Source: Coprococcus_C hominis (GTDB taxonomy: Bacteria; Bacillota; Clostridia; Lachnospirales; Lachnospiraceae). From it: a stretch of DNA of 64,000 nt. Positions within the stretch are counted from its first letter, which is position 1; each line of letters opens with the position of its first letter. Shown here piece after piece: positions 42,469 to 52,101 of this stretch. Both the position numbers and the translations under genes were made by a program. The stretch is taken from assembly GCF_020687505.1 (NCBI RefSeq), contig NZ_JAJEQT010000006.1; one strand, written 5' to 3'. Below the pieces are notes generated by a model. That model was not told where the DNA came from and ran no database searches. It was given only the letters and a program-made list of their open reading frames with translations.

Positions 42469-44280
42469 TTGTATTATTCAGAAGATATAATTGAAGAGGT
42501 TCGGAGCCGCAATGATATTGTGGATGTGATCGGTGGATATGTGACCTTGAAACGCCGGGGAAATTCCTATATGGCGTGCTGCCCATTTCACCATGAGAAA
42601 ACACCCTCCTTCCATGTAAACCGGGATAAGCAGATGTATCATTGCTTTGGTTGCGGCGTTGGAGGAAATGTGATCACGTTTGTGATGGAATATGAGAACT
42701 TCTCGTTTCCAGAAGCACTCAAGATGCTGGCGGAGCGTGCGGGTGTTGCTTTGCCAGAACAGAATTATTCCAGGGAACAGCGGCAAAGAGAAAATTATAA
42801 GATGGTTCTGAAGGAGATGAACCGGACAGCAGCGATTTATTTTAATTATTTACTGACTGCGACCTCGGCCGGTAAGCACGCACTGGAATACTATCATGAC
42901 CGGGGATTCTCGGACGAGACGATTCAGCGGTTTGGGCTAGGATACGCGAATATTTATGAAAATGATTTGTACCAGTATTTGAAGAAACAGGGGTATACGG
43001 ATGCACAGATGAAGGATTCCGGATTGGTGCGGATTGATGAACGCCGTGGCGGGCAGGATATGTTCTGGAACCGCGCGATGGTGCCGATAATGGATATCAA
43101 TGGAAAAGTTGTCGGCTTTGGAGGACGTGTACTGGGGGATGGAACACCAAAGTATATTAACACCAAGGAAACGGCAGTTTTTGATAAGAGTCATACATTG
43201 TTTGCAATGAATATTGCCCGCAGATCCAAACGGCGGGGAATCATTTTATGCGAGGGATATATGGACGTCATCGCTATGCATCAGGCGGGCTTTGATAATG
43301 CGGCGGCATCTCTTGGTACGGCACTTACAATGGGACATGCAACAATTGTAAAACGATATACCGATGAGGTATATCTGGCGTACGATAGCGATGGCGCGGG
43401 TCGCAAGGCGACGATGAAGGCGATTGGCATTATGCGGGAAGTTGGAATATCAACCAGAATTATTGATCTGAAGCCGTATAAGGATCCGGATGAGTTCATA
43501 CATAATCTTGGAAAAGAAGCATTTGAAGGACGGATTGCTGATGCGGTGACGGGAATTGTATTTGAGATTGACGGCATTGCACAGGGGTATAACCTGAGAG
43601 ATCCGGAAGAGAAAATCCGTTTTACAAAAGAGGCGGCAAAACGATTATCTGCATTAGATGAACCGGTCGTCCGGCATAGTTATATTGAGGCGGTCGCTGA
43701 GAAGTACAAGATAGATGCAGCAGATTTGAAAGCAATGGTGACAAGGTATGGAACGATTGGATTGCAGACGCAGACAACCAATATGGATGACACGGCGCGT
43801 CCAGTGATTGCGACGCCGCCACCGGAAGGAAATCGGAATCCAAGGGATGAAGCGGCTGATCGGGAGACGCAACCACAACGGTTGCTGCTCACATGGATGG
43901 TTGGAAAGCCAGAGCTGTTTGGACAACTTGAAGGAATTCTGACGGAGGAGGACTTTATTGATGAGGATTACCATACGGTAGCCAAACGGTTGTTTGACCA
44001 GTACCGCGATAGCGGAACAGTGAATCCGGCGGCAATCGTAAATCTGTTTGAAGATATAGAAAAACAACGTCTGGTTGCAAAGATTTTGCAGACAGAGCTG
44101 GATGTGGAGATCACTGAGGATGAAAAAGAGCGGGTGATCAATGATTTAGTGAGAAAAGTCAAGATGGCGCGGATTGATTATGAACTTGCGCATATTGCTG
44201 ACAATCCGGAGAAACTGCCGGAGGTAATTGCTGAAAAGGCAAGACTCACGAAATTGCATATTTCGTTAAAGAATGGATAG
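42469..44280 (+). CDS. dnaG: DNA primase
   Basis: Makes the RNA primers for replication. A 603-residue protein starting with TTG 42469 after GAGGA. The zinc-binding domain has C38-x2-H41 and the later CFGCG pair, the TOPRIM catalytic core has ILCEGYMDVIAM and LAYDSDGAGRKA, and the C-terminal domain (from about 450, QRLLLTWMVGKPEL) is the helicase-binding type. It lies between dgt and rpoD as in the macromolecular-synthesis operon. Confidence 0.96.
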   Translation: MYYSEDIIEEVRSRNDIVDVIGGYVTLKRRGNSYMACCPFHHEKTPSFHVNRDKQMYHCFGCGVGGNVITFVMEYENFSFPEALKMLAERAGVALPEQNYSREQRQRENYKMVLKEMNRTAAIYFNYLLTATSAGKHALEYYHDRGFSDETIQRFGLGYANIYENDLYQYLKKQGYTDAQMKDSGLVRIDERRGGQDMFWNRAMVPIMDINGKVVGFGGRVLGDGTPKYINTKETAVFDKSHTLFAMNIARRSKRRGIILCEGYMDVIAMHQAGFDNAAASLGTALTMGHATIVKRYTDEVYLAYDSDGAGRKATMKAIGIMREVGISTRIIDLKPYKDPDEFIHNLGKEAFEGRIADAVTGIVFEIDGIAQGYNLRDPEEKIRFTKEAAKRLSALDEPVVRHSYIEAVAEKYKIDAADLKAMVTRYGTIGLQTQTTNMDDTARPVIATPPPEGNRNPRDEAADRETQPQRLLLTWMVGKPELFGQLEGILTEEDFIDEDYHTVAKRLFDQYRDSGTVNPAAIVNLFEDIEKQRLVAKILQTELDVEITEDEKERVINDLVRKVKMARIDYELAHIADNPEKLPEVIAEKARLTKLHISLKNG

Positions 44281-44312
44281 AATATAATCACAATGGAAGG
44301 ATGGAACCTAAA

Positions 44313-45503
44313 ATGGCAAAGAAAGTAACAGATAAGGACACAAAGCAGACAACAAAGGCGACAAACGAGAATATCATGAATTCAGACCAGATGAAAGAGC
44401 ATCTGGACAATCTTGTCGATATGGCGAAGAAAAATGATAACACATTGATTGACACAGAAATCGTCAACTATTTTGTTGGAAAGCCGGATATTGAGCTTAA
44501 TACAGATATGATGACAAAAATCTTCGATTATCTCGATGAACACCATGTCGCTGTTTTGTCAGAGACAGAGGAGGACGATGAGATCTTAGATGACATGATT
44601 CTGGAGGACGCAGAGGACGCAGATATTGACATTGAGAAGATTGATCTCTCTGTACCAGACGGTGTCAGCATCGAAGACCCGGTTCGTATGTATCTGAAGG
44701 AGATTGGTAAGGTGCCATTGCTGACGGCGGAGGAAGAGATTGAACTGGCAAAGCGGATGGAGGCCGGTGATGAAAAGGCAAAGCAGAAGCTGGCAGAGGC
44801 GAACCTCAGACTGGTTGTCAGCATTGCAAAACGTTATGTTGGTCGTGGTATGCTGTTTCTGGATCTGATTCAGGAAGGTAACCTTGGTTTGATCAAAGCT
44901 GTTGAGAAGTTTGATTATGAAAAAGGATATAAGTTCAGTACGTATGCAACATGGTGGATTCGCCAGGCAATCACAAGAGCAATCGCTGATCAGGCAAGAA
45001 CAATCCGTATTCCAGTGCATATGGTAGAGACAATCAATAAGCTGATTCGCGAGTCCAGACAGCTTCTGCAGGAGCTTGGAAGAGAACCATTGCCGGAGGA
45101 GATCGCAGAGCGTATGGGAATCTCTGTAGAGCGTGTACGGGAGATCTTAAAGATCTCACAGGAGCCTGTATCTCTGGAGACGCCAATTGGTGAAGAGGAA
45201 GATAGTCATTTAGGCGATTTTATTCAGGATCAGAATGTACCAGTGCCGGCAGAGGCGGCAGCGAGCAACTTACTGCGTGATCAGTTAAATGAGGTGCTTG
45301 ATACACTGACAGAACGAGAACAGAAGGTATTGCGTTTGCGGTTTGGTATGGATGATGGACGTGCAAGAACGTTGGAGGAAGTTGGTAAGGAATTCCAGGT
45401 TACAAGAGAGCGTATCCGTCAGATTGAGGCAAAGGCACTTCGTAGATTAAGACATCCTAGCAAGAGCAGAAAATTGAAGGATTACCTGGATGCCAATGAC
45501 TAA
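44313..45503 (+). CDS. rpoD: Primary sigma factor (sigma-70/SigA)
   Basis: Directs RNA polymerase to housekeeping promoters such as the many TTGNNN-17-TATAAT sites in this window. 396 residues from ATG 44313; ATG 44301 in frame directly abuts its possible binding site and is less likely. Region 1.1 is short and acidic, region 1.2 DPVRMYLKEIGKVPLL, region 2 DLIQEGNLGLIKAVEKFDYEKG and TYATWWIRQAI for -10 recognition, region 3 in the middle and region 4 VTRERIRQIEAKALRRLRHP for -35 recognition. The reading frame overlaps trmK by a few codons. Confidence 0.97.
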   Translation: MAKKVTDKDTKQTTKATNENIMNSDQMKEHLDNLVDMAKKNDNTLIDTEIVNYFVGKPDIELNTDMMTKIFDYLDEHHVAVLSETEEDDEILDDMILEDAEDADIDIEKIDLSVPDGVSIEDPVRMYLKEIGKVPLLTAEEEIELAKRMEAGDEKAKQKLAEANLRLVVSIAKRYVGRGMLFLDLIQEGNLGLIKAVEKFDYEKGYKFSTYATWWIRQAITRAIADQARTIRIPVHMVETINKLIRESRQLLQELGREPLPEEIAERMGISVERVREILKISQEPVSLETPIGEEEDSHLGDFIQDQNVPVPAEAAASNLLRDQLNEVLDTLTEREQKVLRLRFGMDDGRARTLEEVGKEFQVTRERIRQIEAKALRRLRHPSKSRKLKDYLDAND

Positions 45504-46254
45504 TATGCAGAATCGGGACAAGAAAATACCATTGTCAAACCGTATGCAGTCGATTCTTGCGATGCTTCAGCAGGAAAAGCTGTCCCACGGGAAGATTCCG
45601 TGTGTGGCGGATATTGGCTGCGATCATGCGTTTGTATCAATGGCATGTGTAAGAGATGGCTTGGCAGAGCGTGTTATAGCGATGGACGTGCGGAAAGGAC
45701 CACTCTCCATTGCGCAGACACATATTCAGGAATATGGATTTGCAAAAAGTGTAGAAACGAGATTATCCAATGGGTTTGAAGCTATGGAACCGGGCGAAGC
45801 AACATGGGCGGTGCTTGCCGGAATGGGCGGAGAACTCATGAAAACTATTCTGCAAAATGGAAAAGCACATCTGGATGCGGGGATTGGGCTGATTTTACAG
45901 CCTCAGTCAGAGCCGCAGGCGGTCAGATCGTATCTGCAGGAAGAGCGGTACATAATCATAGATGAAGATTTTTTGCAGGAAGATGGAAAGTTTTACACAA
46001 TAATCAAGGCAATAAAAAACACGGGAACGAAGAAACTGCCACAGATGGATAATGTGGAATTGAAGTATGGTCCGGTGTTGCTTCGGAAGGAAAATCCGGT
46101 TTTTCAGGAATATTTGATGGAAGAACAGCATAAAATGCAGGAATTGCAGAATCGTTTATCTCTGCAGGATACAGTATCTTCGAAACGAAGACGGAAAGAG
46201 TTGGAAGAGGAGCTTTTGTTGCTTGCGCGCGCGATGACGTGGAATCATGGATGA
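45490..46254 (+). CDS. trmK: tRNA (adenine-22-N1)-methyltransferase
   Basis: Methylates A22 in the D-loop of certain tRNAs, using S-adenosylmethionine. A 254-residue TrmK-family protein with the SAM motif ADIGCDHAFVS, a catalytic VLAGMGGELM segment, LILQPQSEPQAVR and a C-terminal coiled-coil (EYLMEEQHKMQELQNRLSL). Starts are available at ATG 45490, 45496 and 45505; all overlap or touch the rpoD end and none has a clear binding site, so translation is probably coupled to rpoD. The rpoD-trmK-nif3 order is typical of Firmicutes. Confidence 0.88.
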   Translation: MPMTNMQNRDKKIPLSNRMQSILAMLQQEKLSHGKIPCVADIGCDHAFVSMACVRDGLAERVIAMDVRKGPLSIAQTHIQEYGFAKSVETRLSNGFEAMEPGEATWAVLAGMGGELMKTILQNGKAHLDAGIGLILQPQSEPQAVRSYLQEERYIIIDEDFLQEDGKFYTIIKAIKNTGTKKLPQMDNVELKYGPVLLRKENPVFQEYLMEEQHKMQELQNRLSLQDTVSSKRRRKELEEELLLLARAMTWNHG

Positions 46255-46270
46255 GATGAGAGGTGATAGA

Positions 46271-47044
46271 ATGCGGTGTGATGAGATTATCCAGTTGTTG
46301 GAGAAGAAAGCACCCATCGAGTATGCGATGGATTGGGATCATGTAGGATTGCTGGTAGGCAGGCGGGACAAAGAAGTTCATAAGCTGATGCTGGTTGTCG
46401 ATGTTACAGAAGAGATTGTGGATGCTGCGGTCGCGCAGAACGTAGATATGATTGTATCCCATCATCCGATGATTTTTGGCAAAGTAGATCGCGTAAATGA
46501 TGAGACTGTGCTGGGACGGAAGATTTTGAAGCTGATTGAACATGGGATTGCCTGCTATGCGATGCATACGAATTTCGATACGATCGGCGGTATGGCGAAG
46601 GAAGCAGCAGCGATGCTTGGACTTCAGAACATGGAAGTGCTGGAAGAAACGAAAGATGGCGAAGGAATTGGCGAGGTTGGATATCTTCCGGCAGCGACGA
46701 CTGTAACAGCGCTTGTAGTTTTAATCAAAGAGAAATTTGATTTAAAAAATGTGATATTGTATGGAAATCCAAATGACACAGTGGAAAAAATTGCGATCTG
46801 TCCTGGCTCTGGCAAGAGTGTGATCAATGAGGCGGTGCAGAAAAAAGCAGATTGTCTGATTACAGGAGATATCGGACATCATGAAGGGCTGGATGCAAAT
46901 GAGATGGGGCTTACGATTCTGGATGCGTCCCATTATGGCTTGGAACATATATTTATGCATATCATGTATGAATATCTAAAAGGATATTGTATGGATGTTG
47001 AAATTGGAATCGCGGACGTTGGGGTGCCGTTTTCGATTTTATAG
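46271..47044 (+). CDS. Nif3-like dinuclear metal centre protein (YqfO family)
   Basis: A 257-residue NIF3/DUF34 family protein with the metal ligands in MIVSHHPMIFGK, MHTNFD and GDIGHHEG and a late catalytic Glu region. The start at 46271 (MRCDEII) follows GAGAGGTG; a longer frame begins inside trmK. The family is conserved next to trmK and may relate to metal insertion or to GTP cyclohydrolase I-like chemistry, but its function is not settled. Confidence 0.9.
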   Translation: MRCDEIIQLLEKKAPIEYAMDWDHVGLLVGRRDKEVHKLMLVVDVTEEIVDAAVAQNVDMIVSHHPMIFGKVDRVNDETVLGRKILKLIEHGIACYAMHTNFDTIGGMAKEAAAMLGLQNMEVLEETKDGEGIGEVGYLPAATTVTALVVLIKEKFDLKNVILYGNPNDTVEKIAICPGSGKSVINEAVQKKADCLITGDIGHHEGLDANEMGLTILDASHYGLEHIFMHIMYEYLKGYCMDVEIGIADVGVPFSIL

Positions 47045-47068
47045 ATGTGCGTGAAAGGAGTGGGTGTT

Positions 47069-48754
47069 ATGGAAAAAATCAAGGTTACGATGGACGGAAA
47101 AGTGTATGAGGTGGATAAATTTTCTGCAATCACGGAATTTGTACACGCGCATATGCAGGAGAATAAGCAGAAGTATGTGCTTGCATTTTGCAACCGGAAG
47201 CTTTGCGAGCTTGGAAAGCTGTTAGACCGAGATGTGGAATTGAAGCTTGTAGAGAAGACTTCTGTAATTGGTATGGACACATATAAGCGAAGCCTGACAT
47301 TCCTTATGGTGAAAGCATTTTCGGATGTTATGGGAAGCGGTTACAGCGTTAAGGTAATGTATTCGCTTGGCAAGGGGTATTATTGCAGATTGCTGAAGAA
47401 TTTCCGCGAGGGTGACCGTATGGTATCGGAGGAAGTTCCGGTGACAAAAGATATCTTATTCCGCGTGAAAAATCGTATGAATGAATTGGTTCGTAAGGAT
47501 ATTGCGATCATCAAGGAGTCGGTTTCCACAGAGGAAGCAGTACAGCGGTTTGCAAAACAGGGACGCTTTGATAAGGAACGTTTATTCCGATACAGACGTG
47601 TGTCTAAGGCAAACCTGTACAGTATTGAAGATTATGAGGATTATTTTTATGGATATATGGTACCGTCAACCGGTTATATAACCTGTTATGATCTTGTTCC
47701 GTATGATACGGGATTTATGCTGATGGCACCAACACGGGAAGAACCGGAAATCATACCGGAGTTTGAACCACGGGAGAAACTATTCTCTGTATTGAAGACG
47801 TCGGATGAGTGGAGCCAGACGCTGGATGTCAGCAATGTTGGACAGCTGAATGAGTGTATTACAAAGGGAGATATCCGGGAACTGATGCTTGTCCATGAGG
47901 CATTGCAGGAAAAACAGATTGCACAGATCGCTGATATGATCCGCGCAGGGGAAAAGAAGATTGTTTTAATCGCAGGACCGAGTTCTTCCGGAAAAACGAC
48001 ATTTTCTCATCGATTAAGTGTACAGCTTCGTGCACATGGTCTGCGTCCGTATCCCCTTGCGCTTGATAATTATTTTGTGGATCGGGAGCATACACCGAAG
48101 GATGAGAATGGTAATTACGATTTTGAATGCATTGAGGCGATGGATCTTGATCTGTTCCATTCGGATATGAAGAAACTGCTTGCTGGAGAAGAAATTCCAA
48201 TTCCAACGTTTAATTTCAAACAGGGAAGAAAGGAATATAAAGGCAAAAAACTAAAACTGAATGCAGGAGATGTGTTGGTTGCAGAAGGCATCCATGCACT
48301 AAATCCGCTGATGACAGAAGGACTTTCTGATGATAGCAAATTCAAGATTTACATCAGTGCGCTGACGCAGATCAACATTGATGACCATAACCGGATACCT
48401 ACGACAGATGGAAGATTGATTCGACGAATTGTCCGGGATGCGCGTACACGCGGAAATGATGCGCGCGAGACGATTGCGATGTGGCCATCAGTGCGACGCG
48501 GCGAAGAAAAATATATCTTCCCTTATCAGGAGGAAGCAGATGTGATGTTTAACTCTGCACTGATCTACGAGCTGAGTGTGATCAAACAGTATGCGGAGCC
48601 ACTTTTGTTCTCGGTACCAAAGGATTGCGATGAATATTATGAGGCAAAACGTCTGTTGAAGTTTTTAGATTATTTCCTTGGAATGGAAGTGACGAATATT
48701 CCGATGAATTCGATTTTACGGGAATTTGTTGGTGGTGGTTGTTTCGACGTTTAA
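47069..48754 (+). CDS. Nucleoside (uridine-type) kinase with N-terminal TGS/ThrRS-like domains
   Basis: A 561-residue fusion. Residues 1-65 form a TGS-like beta-grasp domain, and 65-240 resemble the second additional domain of threonyl-tRNA synthetase (but the catalytic synthetase core is absent). From about 280 there is a P-loop kinase of the uridine kinase/phosphoribulokinase family: GPSSSGKTTFSHRL, DNYFVDREHTPKD, NFKQGRKEY, VAEGIHALNP. ATG 47069 follows AAAGGAG. Proteins with this design occur in many Clostridia. The likely reaction is phosphorylation of a nucleoside or related sugar; the TGS part may sense a nucleotide or bind RNA (inference). Confidence 0.85.
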   Translation: MEKIKVTMDGKVYEVDKFSAITEFVHAHMQENKQKYVLAFCNRKLCELGKLLDRDVELKLVEKTSVIGMDTYKRSLTFLMVKAFSDVMGSGYSVKVMYSLGKGYYCRLLKNFREGDRMVSEEVPVTKDILFRVKNRMNELVRKDIAIIKESVSTEEAVQRFAKQGRFDKERLFRYRRVSKANLYSIEDYEDYFYGYMVPSTGYITCYDLVPYDTGFMLMAPTREEPEIIPEFEPREKLFSVLKTSDEWSQTLDVSNVGQLNECITKGDIRELMLVHEALQEKQIAQIADMIRAGEKKIVLIAGPSSSGKTTFSHRLSVQLRAHGLRPYPLALDNYFVDREHTPKDENGNYDFECIEAMDLDLFHSDMKKLLAGEEIPIPTFNFKQGRKEYKGKKLKLNAGDVLVAEGIHALNPLMTEGLSDDSKFKIYISALTQINIDDHNRIPTTDGRLIRRIVRDARTRGNDARETIAMWPSVRRGEEKYIFPYQEEADVMFNSALIYELSVIKQYAEPLLFSVPKDCDEYYEAKRLLKFLDYFLGMEVTNIPMNSILREFVGGGCFDV

Positions 48755-48771
48755 GCAGAAAGAAATTAAAA

Positions 48772-49121
48772 GCGTAAGCCAGACGATAAGCCGGGTTATG
48801 TCGAGAGTGATTATCTATCTAGGCCTTACGTTACCGTAAGGCTCAAGCAACCTACCTGAAAACACAGCGGGCAACTGTATGGTTTTCTGTTTGGTCTTGC
48901 TCCGGATGGGGTTTACAGAGCCTGCCCTGTTACCAGAACAGCGGTGAGCTCTTACCTCGCCTTTCCACCCTTACCTCGTGTCCGAAGACAGAGGCGGTTT
49001 ATTTCTGTTGCACTGGCCTGGGAGTCACCTCCACCGGACGTTATCCGGCATCCTGCCCTATGGAGCCCGGACTTTCCTCACCTGCCGATGTGGCAGCCGC
49101 AATCACTTATCTGACTTACGC
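48772..49121 (-). ncRNA. rnpB: RNase P RNA (catalytic subunit)
   Basis: Cleaves the 5' leader from pre-tRNAs. Read on the minus strand, it starts near 49121 with GCGTAAGTCAG and ends at 48772 with CTGGCTTACGC, which pair as helix P1. The universally conserved GAGGAAAGTCCGGGC is at 49066-49080, the P4 partner region ACAGAAATAAACCGCC near 49000, and GGTAAGGGTGGAAAGGCG follows. About 350 bases, the usual class A length. A T-run follows P1 at the 3' end. It faces the kinase-fusion gene tail to tail. Confidence 0.95.
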
Positions 49122-49128
49122 AGTGATT

Positions 49129-49157
49129 AGAGTACCATAACTTGAATATAGATTCAA
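49129..49157 (-). promoter_or_regulatory. rnpB promoter
   Basis: On the minus strand: TTGAAT, 17-base spacer, TACTCT, placing +1 at about 49122, at the mature 5' end. The -35 lies in a CTTGAAT-ATAG-ATTCAAG palindrome (49141-49158). Confidence 0.7.
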
Positions 49158-49187
49158 GCAAAAATAAAATATTAGGAGGATGAAACG

Positions 49188-49733
49188 ATGGAATTATTAG
49201 AAGGATTAAAGACAAGAAGAAGTGTGAGACGGTATACGGACGAGCTGATCAGTCATGAACTGTTTGAAGAGATCATTGACACTGCAAAAATGGCTCCGAC
49301 ATGGAAGAATACACAGACGCTTCGCTACATATTGATTCAGAATGAAGAAATTATAAAGAAAATCTGTGACGATTGTCTGCTTGGATTTGAGCACAACGCA
49401 AAGACACTGTCCAAGTGTAAAAATCTGGTTGTGTTGACCCAGGTGAATGGCAGATGCGGGTATGAGAAGGATGGAAGCTTCTCCACAAGCAAGGGTACTG
49501 GCTGGGAGATGTTTGATGCAGGTATTGCGGCAATGACATTTAGCCTGGCTGCTTATGATAAGGGTGTTGGAAGTTGCATCATGGGCGTATTTGACGATGC
49601 GAAGGTTGCAGAGGCAATCGGATTGGAAGAGGGTAAGACGGTTGCAGCCCTGATCCCAATCGGATTTCCGAAATTTACACCGGATGCCACACCGAGAAAA
49701 GAGACAGCAGATTTGATCAGTTATATAGATTAG
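49188..49733 (+). CDS. Nitroreductase-family FMN oxidoreductase
   Basis: A 181-residue NAD(P)H-dependent flavoenzyme-like protein: FMN-binding RRSVRRY near the N-terminus, MAPTWKNTQTLRYI, a central AGIAAMTFSLAAYDKGVGSCIMG, and AALIPIGFP near the end. AGGAGG precedes the ATG. The physiological substrate (quinone, nitro compound or other) is not evident. It is 20 bases from the LytTR regulator gene and may be on the same mRNA. Confidence 0.88.
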   Translation: MELLEGLKTRRSVRRYTDELISHELFEEIIDTAKMAPTWKNTQTLRYILIQNEEIIKKICDDCLLGFEHNAKTLSKCKNLVVLTQVNGRCGYEKDGSFSTSKGTGWEMFDAGIAAMTFSLAAYDKGVGSCIMGVFDDAKVAEAIGLEEGKTVAALIPIGFPKFTPDATPRKETADLISYID

Positions 49734-49753
49734 TAGTAATGTGAGTTTTAGAT

Positions 49754-50494
49754 ATGATATTAAAGATAGCAGTATGCGATGACAATGATAAGGATATAGA
49801 GATCATAAACCGGGAACTCCTGCTGCTGGAAGAAAAAGCAAGGGAAAAGGGATGTACCTATCAGATACAGGCATTTAAAAGCGGAAATGATATCCTGAAG
49901 AGCTTTGCGCTTGTGCAGGACATGCATATTTTGTTTCTGGATATTGATATGCCAGGAATCGATGGAATGGAGATTGCGAAAAGGCTGGAGCAGACAGAAC
50001 GCCGTGTGAAAGTAATCTTTGTGACAAACCATGCAGATATGGTATTTACCGCGATTCATTACAGACCGTTCCGGTTTATCCGGAAGGAGCGCCTTCACAT
50101 AGAGTTGGAGGAGGCGCTGCTTTGCGCGATTGAAGAGATTCGGGAAGAATCTTTGTATGGAGAGATATTCATAGAAAAAGACGAGGCGGAAATCCGGATC
50201 AGTGATATTACATATCTGGAAAGTCAGCGGCATTATGTGATCGTACATTTCCGAAGGAAAGATGACCAGGTGATTCGTGCAAAAATCTCGGATTTTTCAG
50301 AACGGCTGGAACGTTATGGCTTTGTTCGCACACATGTCGGGTATATCGTGAATATCCGGGACATCTATTCAATCAATACAAAACGGGTGTTGCTGGATGA
50401 CCGGACACCAATCCCGGTCAGTCGGAAATATACAGAGCATGTAAGAGAAATGCATGCAAAGTATGTCAGGAGGATGTACCATGCAATTTCTTAA
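49754..50494 (+). CDS. LytTR (AgrA-like) response regulator
   Basis: A 246-residue regulator. Receiver domain with acidic DDNDKD pair near residues 9-11 and the phospho-Asp in LFLDIDMPGIDG. The C-terminal LytTR DNA-binding domain (about 140-240) has ISDITYLESQRHYVIVHF, RTHVGYIVNIRDIYSI and PVSRKYTEHV. The downstream histidine kinase overlaps by 14 bases. No AgrB/AgrD-like peptide genes are nearby. Confidence 0.92.
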   Translation: MILKIAVCDDNDKDIEIINRELLLLEEKAREKGCTYQIQAFKSGNDILKSFALVQDMHILFLDIDMPGIDGMEIAKRLEQTERRVKVIFVTNHADMVFTAIHYRPFRFIRKERLHIELEEALLCAIEEIREESLYGEIFIEKDEAEIRISDITYLESQRHYVIVHFRRKDDQVIRAKISDFSERLERYGFVRTHVGYIVNIRDIYSINTKRVLLDDRTPIPVSRKYTEHVREMHAKYVRRMYHAIS

Positions 50495-51326
50495 AAGACT
50501 GGTTGTCGCGTTGGCGTGCGCTTTGACACTTGGATTGGCGTGCCTGCTGGCACTTCTGATCCAGAATCCGGAGACAGAAGAGCATGAGCATACGTGGATT
50601 ATCATTTTCTTAGTAGTACTGCTGTTGGCGGGGATCTTGATTGCAAGCTGTCTGTATGCGATTTTCAAATCCCAGCATTATACGGAAGAAAACGAAATTC
50701 TGAACAAACAGCTCGACCATGAAGGGACGATGTACTCAAGAACGAGTGAGCTTTATGAGCGAACGAGACGGCTGAACCATGATTTGAAATCTTATCTTCT
50801 GATCATTTTAGGCTATCTTGAAAATGCAGAATATGAACAGGCACGCTTGCATCTGGTAGAGATTTTGGATCGGCAGTTAAAGATGAATCTGATTCATTAT
50901 GAATCGAGTGGAGAAATCAATGCCGTGTTGAACGACAAGTTGAGTTATGCGGAACAGCATGCAATCACGCTTGATATGCATATCAGCGGAGAAGTGCCAC
51001 GGGAGGATAGCATGAATGTTGCAATTCTGTTATCCAATTTGCTGGACAATGCGATGGAAGCTGCGGAGAAGGCGGAATTGCGCAAGGTGCAGCTTGAGAT
51101 GTATGAAGAAAAGGGCATGTATTATATCGACATTATCAATACGGTAAATGCATCAGTGTTACATCATAATCCAAAACTGCAATCCACGAAGAAAGATAAA
51201 CAACAGCACGGAATTGGATTGAAGAGCGTTCGACATATTGTAAAGCAGCTTGAAGGCAGCCTGCAGATGTTTGAAGAGGATGATGCATTTCATTCCTGTG
51301 TCTCATTTCCGATGCAAAAGGGTTGA
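50481..51326 (+). CDS. GHKL (AgrC-like) sensor histidine kinase
   Basis: A 281-residue membrane kinase, start set by CAGGAGG nine bases before ATG 50481. Two membrane helices (about 4-25 and 38-62) precede a coiled linker, an H-box RRLNHDLKSYLLIILGYLE with the phosphorylated His near residue 104, an N-box NLLDNAMEAA and a G-box HGIGLKSVRHIV. There are only two membrane segments and no large sensor domain, unlike AgrC with six or more, so it may sense membrane state or rely on a partner. It forms a pair with the LytTR regulator. Confidence 0.88.
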   Translation: MQFLKRLVVALACALTLGLACLLALLIQNPETEEHEHTWIIIFLVVLLLAGILIASCLYAIFKSQHYTEENEILNKQLDHEGTMYSRTSELYERTRRLNHDLKSYLLIILGYLENAEYEQARLHLVEILDRQLKMNLIHYESSGEINAVLNDKLSYAEQHAITLDMHISGEVPREDSMNVAILLSNLLDNAMEAAEKAELRKVQLEMYEEKGMYYIDIINTVNASVLHHNPKLQSTKKDKQQHGIGLKSVRHIVKQLEGSLQMFEEDDAFHSCVSFPMQKG

Positions 51327-51405
51327 AATATAAAATAAAAGCTTGTATATTAAAATGAGTTTTGCAAAAGACGGAATGAAATATAGAAGAAAGTAGACAA
51401 AAGCA

Positions 51406-52101
51406 ATGATAGAAAAAGGAAGAACAGATCAGATTATAGAGCAGCTGATCGATAGCGTTGAGAATGGACAAAATGTTCCATTTGCGCCAGGTAAGGTATC
51501 GGTTAATAAAGAAGAGACAATACGATTGTTGCGGGAATTAGAAAATATCGTACAGGGCGAGCTGAAAATTTACCGGGAAGTCAATGACCGGAAAGGTAAG
51601 ATTCTGACAGAGGCAAAGAAGGAAGCAGAAGAAATTCTGACGCAGGCGGAGCAGAACGCCAGCCGTATCCGTGTGACAAAACGGATGTCCACACTTCCTG
51701 CATTTCATCCGGGCGATTTGGAGCCGGAGGATCGGGAAGCGTTGCGGACTGCCGGAGACATCTATGCGGCATCTTTGATCTACACAGATGAGATGCTCAC
51801 GGAGGTAAATGATCTGTTGGCAGATTCGTATGATCTGGTGAAACAGCAGTATGCGAAGATGGTAGAGACGTTGGAGGAAAAGACTCGGATCGTGGCAGAA
51901 AATAAAGCAGAGTTGATGGGCAATCTCAAGGAACTCAGCAAGGAAGAACGTTATGCACAGATTCTGGAGCTTGGACAGCTTCTCTCGAATGAGTTATATG
52001 ATGAGAAGAACAAGGTAAAGCTTGCAGCGGCGAAAAAGAAACCTGTGAAATTGGAATATGAAGAAGAAACAGGAAAAGAAGAAAAGGAACAGAAGTCATG
52101 A
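51406..52101 (+). CDS. Unknown coiled-coil protein (ATPase-stalk/DivIVA-like)
   Basis: A 231-residue soluble protein. A central heptad-rich helix (about 30-85, KKEAEEILTQAEQNASRIRV) resembles the stalk subunits of V/F-ATPases and DivIVA tails, followed by a less regular helical region (100-200) and a Lys/Glu-rich end. No catalytic motif. It overlaps the thioesterase gene by ATGA. Similar genes in Lachnospiraceae are annotated only as ATPase-like. Confidence 0.7.
   Translation: MIEKGRTDQIIEQLIDSVENGQNVPFAPGKVSVNKEETIRLLRELENIVQGELKIYREVNDRKGKILTEAKKEAEEILTQAEQNASRIRVTKRMSTLPAFHPGDLEPEDREALRTAGDIYAASLIYTDEMLTEVNDLLADSYDLVKQQYAKMVETLEEKTRIVAENKAELMGNLKELSKEERYAQILELGQLLSNELYDEKNKVKLAAAKKKPVKLEYEEETGKEEKEQKS

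Noticed and set aside
49142..49170. TTGAAT-17-TAAAAT as a nitroreductase promoter
   Set aside because: The predicted start (about 49177) would fall inside the AGGAGG site, leaving no ribosome binding site, so the match is probably due to A/T richness.
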